Source: Lelliottia wanjuensis (lineage in GTDB: Bacteria > Pseudomonadota > Gammaproteobacteria > Enterobacterales > Enterobacteriaceae). From it: 64,000 nt of DNA. The notes under the pieces were generated by a model. It was given only the letters and a program-made list of their open reading frames with translations, did not search any database and was not told the origin of the DNA. This document shows, one piece after another, positions 8,746 to 16,896 of this stretch. The translations under genes and the position numbers were made by a program. Where the stretch lies: assembly GCF_030238365.1 (NCBI RefSeq), contig NZ_JASSOT010000079.1, forward strand, positions 112,233 to 176,232, given 5' to 3'. Position 1 is the stretch's first letter. Every line of letters starts with the position of its first letter.

Positions 8746-9483
8746 TTAGATCTTGCCGGAGGCTTCTCTCTCTGCGACTTCTTTGTCGAGCACTTCGATT
8801 TGACGCGCCATCAGCTCGCGGCAATGGGCAGCCAGTTCACGAACCTGGTCTTTACCGTATTTGCTGGTGTCGACCGGCGGCAGCATTTCCACAATCACCA
8901 GCCCGTTTTTCAGGCGGTTAAGATTAATCTTATTCGAAGTATTGGAAACACACACAGGAATAATCGGAACGCCTGCTGCAATTGCGGCGTGAAACGCGCC
9001 AGTTTTAAACGGCAGCAGACCGCGACCACGGCTGCGCGTCCCTTCCGGGAACATCCAGATAGAGATTTTGCGTTTCTTAAAGTGATTCACCACTTCAGCG
9101 ATGGTGCTGTGCGCTTTAGCGCGGTTGTTACGGTCGATCAGCAGGTTGCCGGTGAGCCAGTAGAGCAGGCCGAAGAACGGCACCCACAGCAGGCTTTTTT
9201 TACCGACGGTGACCGTCGGCGGCAGCACGATGTTCGCGGCGGTGACCATATCGTAGTTGTTCTGATGATTGGCGATATAGATAGCGTTGCCGAAGTTTTC
9301 CGCGCCTTCCGGCAGGCGGGTTTCGACCTTCAGGCCATACATCGGTGCCAGTCGGCCAAACATACGACCAAAAGTGGAAACATGCTTCGGGTTACGCGGG
9401 CTGAACAGGCAGTAAATGCAGCCGAACACGCAGACCAGAATGCAGTAGATAACGGTGAGAATTGAACGAACAATGAATAGCAT
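8746..9483 (-). CDS. plsC: 1-acyl-sn-glycerol-3-phosphate acyltransferase
   Basis: PlsC adds the second acyl chain to lysophosphatidic acid, giving phosphatidic acid, at the inner membrane. The 245-residue protein has an N-terminal hydrophobic anchor, the acyltransferase motif HX4D (H73 and D78 in NHQNNYD) and FPEGTR at 145-150. I chose the ATG at 9483, which is preceded by GAGG at 5-6 bases and matches E. coli. An upstream in-frame start at 9513 would add ten residues without similarity. Downstream of parC as in E. coli. Confidence 0.95.
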   Translation of the reverse strand: MLFIVRSILTVIYCILVCVFGCIYCLFSPRNPKHVSTFGRMFGRLAPMYGLKVETRLPEGAENFGNAIYIANHQNNYDMVTAANIVLPPTVTVGKKSLLWVPFFGLLYWLTGNLLIDRNNRAKAHSTIAEVVNHFKKRKISIWMFPEGTRSRGRGLLPFKTGAFHAAIAAGVPIIPVCVSNTSNKINLNRLKNGLVIVEMLPPVDTSKYGKDQVRELAAHCRELMARQIEVLDKEVAEREASGKI

Positions 9484-9576
9484 AGCGACCTCAGAAGCCC
9501 TGACCGCTGACAATTATATACTCCAATGTCAGTCAGGTAAGGACTTTATATAAAGACGGAAAATTTTTAGCGAGAA

Positions 9577-9597
9577 CCCCCTCCGGAACGGAGGGGG
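9577..9597 (-). terminator. Hairpin after parC (possible terminator)
   Basis: CCCCCTCCG and CGGAGGGGG form a perfect 9-bp stem with a 3-base loop just after the parC stop. On the parC strand the stem is followed by TTCTCGCTAAAAATTTT, so the T-run is displaced and termination may be weak, allowing read-through into plsC. Confidence 0.45.
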
Positions 9598-9607
9598 AGA
9601 GGCGACA

Positions 9608-11866
9608 TTACTCTTCGCTATCGCCCGATTTCGCGCGCAGTGGTGATTCGATCTCCACGCGGTCAATACGCTGCAGACCGCGCATCAGCGAGCCGCGACG
9701 ACCGCGCTCACCCACCACTTTCTGCAACTCTTCCGGACGCAGTTTGATCTTACGTTTGCCGACATGAATGGTCAGCGTGCTTTGCGGCGGCAGAATAAAG
9801 AGATGCGCCAGCCCGTCTTCGCCTTTCGCCGCTTCCGCCGACGGAATGTTGATGATCTTGTTGCCCTTGCCTTTCGACAGCTGCGGCAGGTCGCTGACCG
9901 GGAACATCAGCATGCGTCCGGCATGGGTGATCGCCAGCAGCATGTCGCTGTCGTTCTCAATCACCATCGGCGGCATCACGTGCGCGTTATCCGGGAGGCT
10001 GATCATCGCTTTACCCGCGCGGTTGCGGGCAATCAGATCGTTGAAGGTACAGATGAAACCGTACCCGGCGTCGGAGGCCATCAGCAGTTTCTGCTCTTCG
10101 CCTTCCATCAGCATATGATCCACGGTCGCACCCGGCGGCAGCGTCAGCTTGCCGGTGATCGGCTCGCCCTGTCCGCGCGCCGACGGCAGCGTGATCGGGT
10201 CGATGGCGTAGCTGCGTCCGGTGGAATCGAGGAACACCACCGGCTGGTTGCTCTTGCCCTTCACCGCCGATTTGAAGCTATCGCCGGATTTGTAGCTCAG
10301 GCCCGGCGCGTCGATATCGTGGCCTTTGGCGCTACGCACCCAGCCGCTTTGGGACAGCACGATCGTCACCGGTTCAGACGGCTGCATGTCGTGCTCGTTC
10401 ATCGCTTTCGCTTCTTCGCGCTCGTGCAGCGGTGAGCGACGGTCGTCGCCGAACGCTTCTGCATCCGCCTGCAGCTCTTTCTTCAGCAGGTTACTCATCT
10501 TGCGCTCGGACGCCAGAATCGCCTGCAGCTGATCGCGCTCTTTCGCCAGCTCGTCCTGCTCGCCGCGAATTTTCACCTCTTCCAGTTTGGCGAGGTGGCG
10601 CAATTTCAGTTCAAGGATCGCTTCAGCCTGGGTTTCGCTGATGCCAAAACGCGACATCAGAGCCGGCTTCGGTTCGTCCTCGGAGCGGATAATCTCAATG
10701 ACTTCGTCGATATTGAGGAACGCCACCAGCAAACCTTCGAGGATATGCAGGCGCTTGAGGACTTTTTCCAGACGATAGTTCAGACGGCGGCGCACCGTAT
10801 CGCGACGGAACGCCAGCCACTCGGTCAGGATCTCCAGCAGGTTTTTCACCGACGGACGACCATCCAGACCGATCATGTTCAGGTTGATGCGGTAGCTTTT
10901 TTCCAGATCGGTGGTGGCGAACAGGTGGTTCATCACCTGGTCCATATCCACGCGGTTCGAGCGCGGGACAATCACCAGACGCGTCGGATTTTCGTGGTCC
11001 GATTCGTCGCGCAGGTCGTCGACCATCGGCAGCTTTTTGTTGCGCATCTGGGAGGCGATCTGCTCCAGCACTTTCGCGCCGGACACCTGGTGCGGCAGCG
11101 CGGTAATGACCACGGCCCCGTCTTCTTTATTCCACACCGCGCGCATACGCACGGAGCCGCGACCGTTCTGGTAGATTTTGCGGATTTCGGCGCGGGAGGT
11201 GATGATCTCCGCTTCGGTCGGATAGTCCGGCCCCTGCACGATATCCAGCAGTTCATCCAGCGTGGTTTTCGGCTGTTCAATCAGGGTAATCGCGGCTTTT
11301 GCCACTTCGCGCAGGTTGTGCGGCGGAATATCCGTCGCCATGCCCACGGCGATACCGGTGGTGCCGTTCAGCAGGATATTCGGCAGGCGGGCAGGCAGCA
11401 TTTTCGGCTCCTGCATGGTGCCGTCGAAGTTTGGCACCCAGTCCACCGTGCCCTGGCCGAGTTCGCCGAGCAGCAGTTCTGCGTATTTAGAGAGGCGGGA
11501 TTCGGTATAACGCATCGCCGCGAAGGATTTCGGATCGTCCGGTGCCCCCCAGTTTCCCTGGCCGTCGACCAGCGGATAACGGTAGGAGAACGGCTGCGCC
11601 ATTAATACCATCGCTTCGTAGCAGGCGCTGTCGCCGTGCGGATGGTATTTACCGAGCACATCACCCACGGTACGGGCGGATTTTTTGAATTTGGCGCTGG
11701 CGCTCAGGCCCAGCTCAGACATCGCGTAAACGATGCGACGCTGAACCGGTTTCAGGCCATCGCCGATAAACGGCAGTGCCCTGTCCATGATGACGTACAT
11801 GGAATAGTTCAGATAGGCGTTTTCAGTGAATTCATGTAGCGCGAGGCGCTCTGCCATATCGCTCAT
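9608..11866 (-). CDS. parC: DNA topoisomerase IV subunit A
   Basis: ParC forms topoisomerase IV with ParE (encoded at 28.4 kb), which decatenates daughter chromosomes. Its 752 aa equal the E. coli length. The catalytic tyrosine is Y120 in AAMRYTESRL. The quinolone-resistance region reads KYHPHGDSACYEAM with S80 and E84, i.e. the sensitive residues at both common resistance positions. The C-terminal part holds the beta-pinwheel repeats (for example HPPQSTLTIHVGKRKIK-like segments near residue 690). The mqsRA genes found between parC and ygiW in E. coli are absent here. Confidence 0.97.
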   Translation of the reverse strand: MSDMAERLALHEFTENAYLNYSMYVIMDRALPFIGDGLKPVQRRIVYAMSELGLSASAKFKKSARTVGDVLGKYHPHGDSACYEAMVLMAQPFSYRYPLVDGQGNWGAPDDPKSFAAMRYTESRLSKYAELLLGELGQGTVDWVPNFDGTMQEPKMLPARLPNILLNGTTGIAVGMATDIPPHNLREVAKAAITLIEQPKTTLDELLDIVQGPDYPTEAEIITSRAEIRKIYQNGRGSVRMRAVWNKEDGAVVITALPHQVSGAKVLEQIASQMRNKKLPMVDDLRDESDHENPTRLVIVPRSNRVDMDQVMNHLFATTDLEKSYRINLNMIGLDGRPSVKNLLEILTEWLAFRRDTVRRRLNYRLEKVLKRLHILEGLLVAFLNIDEVIEIIRSEDEPKPALMSRFGISETQAEAILELKLRHLAKLEEVKIRGEQDELAKERDQLQAILASERKMSNLLKKELQADAEAFGDDRRSPLHEREEAKAMNEHDMQPSEPVTIVLSQSGWVRSAKGHDIDAPGLSYKSGDSFKSAVKGKSNQPVVFLDSTGRSYAIDPITLPSARGQGEPITGKLTLPPGATVDHMLMEGEEQKLLMASDAGYGFICTFNDLIARNRAGKAMISLPDNAHVMPPMVIENDSDMLLAITHAGRMLMFPVSDLPQLSKGKGNKIINIPSAEAAKGEDGLAHLFILPPQSTLTIHVGKRKIKLRPEELQKVVGERGRRGSLMRGLQRIDRVEIESPLRAKSGDSEE

Positions 11867-11954
11867 TAAATGTCATTCCTCAACTCAGAAACCTGTGGGT
11901 TTCAGGCAATATTGCCGCAGATACTACCCTATCTGACGAGTTGAGTCACAAAGA

Positions 11955-11980
11955 AAAAGGGCCGCGGAATCGGCCCTTTT
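11955..11980 (-). terminator. Rho-independent terminator after ygiW
   Basis: AAAAGGGCC (11955-11963) and GGCCCTTTT (11972-11980) form a 9-bp stem with an 8-base loop. On the minus strand the stem is followed by TTCTTTG. It lies just past the ygiW stop and 88 bases before parC. Confidence 0.75.
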
Positions 11981-11985
11981 CATCA

Positions 11986-12387
11986 TTATTTGCTCAGTTT
12001 GATGACTTGTTTCACGTCGATTTCAAACTCGTTCCACTCTTTATCGACCTTACCCTGGATCTCCACTTTGTCCTGCGGGCTGATGGTCTGTCCGTTCCAG
12101 CGTTTGTGGTCAATTTCCACATTCACCGTGCCGGTGGTATCGCGGAACAGATAGCGGTCATCGGACAGGCGCTCGGTGATGTTCCCGCGCAGTTTGACCC
12201 AGCTGTCGTCCTTCTGATCTTTCACTTTGGCCGCGGTGGTCAGGTTGGCGTCGTTATCGACAAAACCGCCCTGCTGGGTCTGGGTTTGTGCCGGTGTGGC
12301 GGACGGGCCGTTGAATCCGCCCTCTGCTGCAAATACCGGGGCCGTGGTCATCATCATGATTGCCGTAATGGCTGCGAATTTTTTCAT
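11986..12387 (-). CDS. ygiW: Periplasmic OB-fold (BOF) stress protein YgiW
   Basis: A 133-residue secreted protein of the bacterial OB-fold family, linked in enterobacteria to peroxide, cadmium and acid stress. An N-terminal signal peptide (KKFAAITAIMMMTTAPVFA) is followed by a Gln-rich linker and the OB domain (WVKLRGNITERLSDDRYLF, VEIDHKRWNGQTISPQDKV). The ATG at 12387 is preceded by GGGAGA at good spacing and fits E. coli. An upstream start at 12423 would add 12 residues in front of the signal peptide. It is divergent from qseB and shares its control region. Confidence 0.93.
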   Translation of the reverse strand: MKKFAAITAIMMMTTAPVFAAEGGFNGPSATPAQTQTQQGGFVDNDANLTTAAKVKDQKDDSWVKLRGNITERLSDDRYLFRDTTGTVNVEIDHKRWNGQTISPQDKVEIQGKVDKEWNEFEIDVKQVIKLSK

Positions 12388-12437
12388 CGTTTTCTCTCCC
12401 TTTAATGTGGTGTCGAATGCCATTAAACAGGGTAAAC

Positions 12438-12454
12438 CTTAACGACTTCTTAAG
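12438..12454 (+). promoter_or_regulatory. CTTAA direct-repeat box (QseB/PmrA type) with -10 at 12462-12467
   Basis: CTTAAC-N5-CTTAAG (12438-12443 and 12449-12454) has the spacing known for the response regulators PmrA/BasR and QseB. A TATAAA hexamer at 12462-12467 lies 7 bases downstream and points to qseB, 69 bases before its start. This arrangement fits autoactivation of qseBC and possibly control of the divergent ygiW. The sequence is seen directly. The regulator is inferred. Confidence 0.65.
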
Positions 12455-12536
12455 GGGAAAATATAAATTTTATTGCTGTACAGCATGATGTCACAGAGGG
12501 TTTACTGCACTTATCTCGCGGCATCAAGGAGGGAAC

Positions 12537-13196
12537 ATGCGCATTTTACTGGTAGAAGACGACCGGCTGATTGGTGACGGCATCAAAGCGGGCTTAACGA
12601 AAATGGGCTTTAGCGTGGACTGGTTCACCGACGGAGCCACCGGGAAAGCGGCTATTTATACCGCGCCTTTCGATGCGGTGGTGCTCGACCTGACGCTGCC
12701 GGGCATGGACGGCCTCGACATCCTGCGCGAATGGCGCGAAAACGGGCGCAGCGAGCCGGTGCTGATCCTCACCGCGCGCGATGCTCTCGATCAGCGCGTC
12801 GAAGGTTTGCGGCTCGGCGCGGACGACTATCTGTGCAAGCCCTTTGCCCTGATCGAAGTGGCGGCGCGCCTCGAAGCGCTGGTGCGGCGCAGCCACGGCA
12901 AAACCCGCAGCGAACTGCGCCACGGCCCGGTCACGCTCGACCCGGTCAGTCTGGTCGCGACTCTCAACGGCGAAACGCTGGTCCTCAAACCAAAAGAGTT
13001 CGCCCTGCTGGAGCTGCTGATGCGCAACGCAGGCCGTGTTCTGCCGCGCAAACTGATCGAAGAGAAGCTTTATACCTGGGACGACGACGTCTCCAGCAAC
13101 GCCGTCGAAGTCCACGTCCACCATTTACGCCGCAAGCTCGGCAGCCATTTTATCCGCACCGTGCACGGCATCGGTTATACCCTGGGTGACGCATGA
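12537..13196 (+). CDS. qseB: Response regulator QseB
   Basis: An OmpR-class response regulator (219 aa) that, with QseC, controls motility, adhesion and antibiotic tolerance genes. The receiver domain has acidic residues at 8-9, the phosphoacceptor D51 (VLDLTLPGMDGL) and K101 (YLCKPF). The winged-helix domain occupies about 125-219 (LKPKEFALLELLMRNAG, VEVHVHHLRRKL). AAGGAGGG precedes the ATG. The stop overlaps the qseC start by four bases, so the two are translationally coupled. A CTTAA-N6-CTTAA box lies upstream. Confidence 0.95.
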   Translation: MRILLVEDDRLIGDGIKAGLTKMGFSVDWFTDGATGKAAIYTAPFDAVVLDLTLPGMDGLDILREWRENGRSEPVLILTARDALDQRVEGLRLGADDYLCKPFALIEVAARLEALVRRSHGKTRSELRHGPVTLDPVSLVATLNGETLVLKPKEFALLELLMRNAGRVLPRKLIEEKLYTWDDDVSSNAVEVHVHHLRRKLGSHFIRTVHGIGYTLGDA

Positions 13197-14542
13197 AACT
13201 GACTCAACGCCTGAGCCTGAAGCTGCGCCTGACGCTGCTCTTTCTGGTGCTGTCCCTCGGAGCATGGCTGGCGGCCAGCGTCGTCGCCTGGCAGCAGACC
13301 ACCCACAAACTCGATAAGCTGTTCGATACCCAGCAGATGCTGTTCGCCAAACGGCTGATGACCATGGATCTCGACGAACTCAACGCGCCGGTGCGCATGA
13401 GCGATGTGCCGAAAAAAGCCAAACACGGCCACCTGGATGACGACGCGCTGGCGTTTGCCATCTACTCCGCCGACGGGAAAATGCTGCTCAACGACGGCGA
13501 AAATGGCCGGGATATTCCCTATCACTATCGCCGCGACGGTTTTACGGACGGACGGCTAAAGGACGATAACGACGAATGGCGATTCCTGTGGCTGAGCGCG
13601 CCGAACGGCAAATACCGGATTGTGGTCGGCCAGGAGTGGGAGTATCGCCAGGAGATGGCGCTGGACATTGTCACCTCACAGCTCACCCCGTGGCTGGTGG
13701 CGCTCCCGCTGATGCTGCTCTTGCTGATTGTGTTACTCGCCCGCGAACTGCGTCCGCTGAAAAATCTTGCCCGGACGTTGCGCCAGCGGTCACCGGATGC
13801 AACCGATCAGCTTGCGACCGACGGGCTACCGACGGAAGTGCGCCCGCTGCTCGACGCCCTGAATCATCTGTTTACCCGCACCCAGGAGATGATGACCCGT
13901 GAGCGGCGCTTTACCTCCGATGCCGCCCACGAACTGCGCAGCCCGCTGGCCGCTCTGAAGGTGCAGACCGAAGTGGCGCAGCTGTCGCTCGACGACCCGC
14001 AGGCGCAGGAAAAAGCCCTCAAACAGCTGCACGCGGGGATCGACCGCGCCTCGCGGCTGGTGGATCAGCTCCTCACCCTGTCACGGCTTGATTCGCTGGA
14101 AAATCTCGATGATATCCAGCCGATCGCGCTGGCGGATCTGCTGCAATCGGCGGTGATGGACAGTTACCATCCGGCGCAGCAGGCGGGCATCGAACTGCGT
14201 CTGAACATCCAGGCGCCTGAGGTGGTGTGCTCCGGGCAGCCGCTGCTGCTGAGCCTGCTGGTGCGCAATCTTCTGGATAATGCCGTGCGCTACAGCCCGC
14301 GCGGAAGCGTGGTAGATGTCACCCTGGAAGCCAACCGTTTTATCGTGCGCGACAACGGGCCGGGAATTTCTGCCGCCGATTTGGCGCGCATCGGCGAGCG
14401 TTTTTATCGTCCACCGGGCCAGGAACAGACCGGCAGCGGGCTGGGGTTATCCATCGTCAAACGTATCGCCACCCTGCACGGGATGCGGGTCACCCTTGCC
14501 AATGCGCGCGAGGGCGGGTTTGAGGCGACGGCGAGCTGGTAG
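13193..14542 (+). CDS. qseC: Sensor histidine kinase QseC
   Basis: An inner-membrane kinase (449 aa) reported to sense autoinducer-3 and catecholamines and to phosphorylate QseB. Two membrane segments (about 14-34 and 166-183) bracket a periplasmic domain. The HAMP/DHp region leads to the phosphorylated H246 in SDAAHELRSPLAAL. The ATPase N box (LVRNLLDNAVRYS), the DNGPGIS box and the GSGLGLSIV box follow. An efficient-looking terminator ends the operon at 14558-14592. Confidence 0.95.
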   Translation: MKLTQRLSLKLRLTLLFLVLSLGAWLAASVVAWQQTTHKLDKLFDTQQMLFAKRLMTMDLDELNAPVRMSDVPKKAKHGHLDDDALAFAIYSADGKMLLNDGENGRDIPYHYRRDGFTDGRLKDDNDEWRFLWLSAPNGKYRIVVGQEWEYRQEMALDIVTSQLTPWLVALPLMLLLLIVLLARELRPLKNLARTLRQRSPDATDQLATDGLPTEVRPLLDALNHLFTRTQEMMTRERRFTSDAAHELRSPLAALKVQTEVAQLSLDDPQAQEKALKQLHAGIDRASRLVDQLLTLSRLDSLENLDDIQPIALADLLQSAVMDSYHPAQQAGIELRLNIQAPEVVCSGQPLLLSLLVRNLLDNAVRYSPRGSVVDVTLEANRFIVRDNGPGISAADLARIGERFYRPPGQEQTGSGLGLSIVKRIATLHGMRVTLANAREGGFEATASW

Positions 14543-14557
14543 TCGGATTATTGCCCT

Positions 14558-14592
14558 ATGAGCAAAAGACTTTGCACATTTTGCTCATTTTT
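14558..14592 (+). terminator. Rho-independent terminator after qseBC
   Basis: ATGAGCAAAA (14558-14567) and TTTTGCTCAT (14579-14588) form a perfect 10-bp stem with an 11-base loop, followed by a run of T (14588-14592). Confidence 0.85.
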
Positions 14593-14648
14593 CTGCACCG
14601 TTATTACGGGTAACATGACTGCCAAACTCGCCAGTCTGAGGACAAATA

Positions 14649-15230
14649 ATGAGCAACATTCTGATTATCAACGGTGCGAAAAAATTCGCCCACTCCAACG
14701 GCCAACTGAATGACACCCTGACCGAGGTCGCGGATGGTTTCCTGCGCGACGCCGGGCATGATGTTAAGGTCGTGCGCGCCGATAGCGATTACGACATTCA
14801 GGCCGAAGTGCAGAACTTCCTGTGGGCCGACGTGATTGTCTGGCAGATGCCTGGCTGGTGGATGGGCGCGCCTTGGACCGTGAAAAAGTACATGGACGAT
14901 GTCTTCACCGAGGGTCACGGTTCTCTGTATGCCAGCGATGGCCGCACCCGCTCCGACGCGTCCAAAAAATACGGTTCCGGCGGTCTGCTGCACGGTAAAA
15001 AATACATGCTCTCCCTGACCTGGAACGCCCCGCTGGATGCGTTCACCGATGAAGATCAGTTCTTCCACGGCGTCGGCGTAGACGGTGCTTACCTGCCGTT
15101 CCACAAAGCCAACCAGTTCCTGGCGCTGGAGCCACTCCCGACCTTTATCGTCAACGACGTGATTAAAATGCCGGACGTGCCGCGCTATATCGCAGAATAT
15201 CGCAAGCATCTGGCTGAGATTTTTGCTTAA
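14649..15230 (+). CDS. mdaB: NADPH:quinone oxidoreductase MdaB
   Basis: A flavodoxin-fold FAD enzyme (193 aa, the E. coli length) that reduces quinones by two electrons, avoiding semiquinone formation. The N-terminal segment NILIINGAKKFAHSNGQLN binds the flavin phosphate. WQMPGWWMGAPWTVKKYMDD and GGLLHGKKYMLSLTWNAP are family hallmarks. A ribosome site (GAGGACAAATA) precedes the ATG. The gene ygiN follows after 30 bases, and their products form a proposed quinol/quinone redox cycle. Confidence 0.95.
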   Translation: MSNILIINGAKKFAHSNGQLNDTLTEVADGFLRDAGHDVKVVRADSDYDIQAEVQNFLWADVIVWQMPGWWMGAPWTVKKYMDDVFTEGHGSLYASDGRTRSDASKKYGSGGLLHGKKYMLSLTWNAPLDAFTDEDQFFHGVGVDGAYLPFHKANQFLALEPLPTFIVNDVIKMPDVPRYIAEYRKHLAEIFA

Positions 15231-15260
15231 CTGGTAGCCTGGAATTAGAAGGAGTTAATC

Positions 15261-15581
15261 ATGTCTATGCTTACTGTTATTGCTGAAATCCGTACGCGTC
15301 CAGGTCAACATCACCGTCAGGCGGTGCTGGATGAATTTGCGAAGATTATCCCGACCGTGCTGAAAGAAGAAGGCTGCCACGGCTATGCGCCGATGGTCGA
15401 CACCGCCGCTGGCGTGAGCTTCCAGACCACCGCGCCCGATTCGATCATCATGGTTGAACTGTGGGAAACCGTGGCACACCTGGAAGCGCATCTGCAAACC
15501 GCGCACATGAAAGCGTGGAGCGAAGCGGTGAAAGGGAACGTTCTGGAAACGCATATCCGTATTCTGGAGCAAGGGGTTTAA
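15261..15581 (+). CDS. ygiN: Quinol monooxygenase YgiN (ABM domain)
   Basis: A small dimeric ABM-fold protein, reported in E. coli to oxidise menadiol to menadione, acting opposite to MdaB. The 106 residues begin MSMLTVIAEIRTRPG and end IRILEQGV. The first ATG (15261) has AAGGAG at the best spacing. A second in-frame ATG at 15267 would give the 104 residues of E. coli. H, E and W residues of the ABM core (VELWETVAHLEAHLQTAHMK) are kept. It is co-directional with mdaB and ends in a BIME followed by a T-run. In E. coli parE follows in this region. Here an accessory block intervenes. Confidence 0.94.
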   Translation: MSMLTVIAEIRTRPGQHHRQAVLDEFAKIIPTVLKEEGCHGYAPMVDTAAGVSFQTTAPDSIIMVELWETVAHLEAHLQTAHMKAWSEAVKGNVLETHIRILEQGV

Positions 15582-15595
15582 GTTCTGTGGACGTT

Positions 15596-15673
15596 GCCGG
15601 GTGGCACTGCGTTTACCCGGCCTACAAAACCCAACCCTAACCCGTAGGCCCGGTAAGCGCAGCGCCACCGGGC
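15596..15673. repeat. BIME: two inverted REP units
   Basis: GCCGGGTGGCACTGCGTTTA... and the opposite-facing GTAGGCCCGGTAAGCGCAGC... are joined by a short AT-rich linker and followed by a run of six T. It separates convergent ygiN and the uronide operon and could terminate ygiN transcription. It also marks the left boundary of the accessory block. Confidence 0.9.
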
Positions 15674-15680
15674 TTTTTTA

Positions 15681-16868
15681 TTACCAGTACAACTTCCAGC
15701 TCTGCGTAAACCGCACCAGCGCCTCAACGTAGAAATAATCCCCCCAGCTCGCACACTCATCCACCCCTTTGTTGCTCGCCAGGTGGTAAACCGAGTGCTT
15801 CAGCAGCCCGTTGCCCTTCTCCTCTTTGCCCATCAGATAGTGACGGGTCAACGACGACATCATCCCTTTCGCCCACTCCAGATAACGCTCGCGATCCGGA
15901 TCGGTCACCGGGAGATGCTTCACCAGCTCCAGCAAGCCGCACACCGCAATCGCCGCCGACGATGAATCGCGCAGCGCATCGGTGCCCACCAGCGCCAGAT
16001 CCCAGTGGCAGACGTAATCCTCCGGCAGTCGATTGAGGAAGTAGTTCGCCAGCCGCTTCGACAGGGCAATCATCGTCTCGTCGCCGGTGTAGATGTAGCT
16101 CAGCAGGAAGCCGTAAATCCCCCACGCCTGGCCGCGTGACCAGCAGGAGTCGTCCGCATAGCCCTGCTGCGTATTACCGTAGCGCGGCGCGCCGGTTTTC
16201 ACGTCCATATAGTAGGTATGGAACGTCGAGGCATCCTCGCGAATCAGGTACGTCGCCGCCTGCATCACGTGCGCTTTAGCCGCCTCAGCAAAGCGCGGAT
16301 CGCCGGTCTGCTCCGTCGCCCAGTAGAGCAGCGGCAGGTTCATGTTGCAGTCGATGATCATCCGCCCGGCCTGTTCCGGGTCGGAGAGATCGCCCCAGGC
16401 CTGAATGATTTTCGCCTTCTCATGGAAGCGCTCAAGCAGCGCTTCGGCGGCCAGCAGCGAGAAACCGCGCGCCTCGCGATTGCCCGTCAGACGCCAGGCC
16501 GCCACGCACGACAGGGTATACAGAAAGCCTAAATCGTGGGTATTGGTGTCGTGGCGCCCGGCGATGCGCAGGCCAAACGAGCGCACATTTTTCTCGGCCA
16601 TCGCGCGGAATTTCTCCTCGCCGCTCATCTCCCACGCCAGCCACAGCTGCCCGGTCCAGAAGCTGGTGGTCCACTCGACGTTGTCCGTCAGGGGGTAAAA
16701 ACCCTCCTCACAGGTTTCCGCCGGGAATTTTTCGCCGAACTCCGTTAAATGACGGCTAATCAGTTCGAGGACATGATCCCGCGCCGAGCTTAATTCATCC
16801 CTGAACACGCGCGCATCCACGGGTGCAGGAATAGCGGACAGGCGTTCCTCTGCGATACGATTTAACAT
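15681..16868 (-). CDS. GH88-type unsaturated glucuronyl hydrolase
   Basis: A 395-residue protein of the GH88 fold, cytoplasmic by lack of a signal peptide. The family removes 4,5-unsaturated uronic acid from oligosaccharides left by polysaccharide lyases (heparin, hyaluronan, xanthan or pectin fragments). Family catalytic aspartates are recognisable at D112 (THDLGFLY) and D173 (IIDCNMN), with tryptophan-rich barrel segments (TTSFWTGQLWLAWE, DDSCWSRGQAWGIYGF). It is third in an operon behind a sugar symporter (28-base gap) and a DUF2264 gene, which supports a role in saccharide breakdown. The exact substrate cannot be read from the sequence, and GH105 is a less likely alternative. Confidence 0.82.
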   Translation of the reverse strand: MLNRIAEERLSAIPAPVDARVFRDELSSARDHVLELISRHLTEFGEKFPAETCEEGFYPLTDNVEWTTSFWTGQLWLAWEMSGEEKFRAMAEKNVRSFGLRIAGRHDTNTHDLGFLYTLSCVAAWRLTGNREARGFSLLAAEALLERFHEKAKIIQAWGDLSDPEQAGRMIIDCNMNLPLLYWATEQTGDPRFAEAAKAHVMQAATYLIREDASTFHTYYMDVKTGAPRYGNTQQGYADDSCWSRGQAWGIYGFLLSYIYTGDETMIALSKRLANYFLNRLPEDYVCHWDLALVGTDALRDSSSAAIAVCGLLELVKHLPVTDPDRERYLEWAKGMMSSLTRHYLMGKEEKGNGLLKHSVYHLASNKGVDECASWGDYFYVEALVRFTQSWKLYW

Positions 16869-16896
16869 ATTTCGGTTCCTTCTTTGACAGCAAAAA

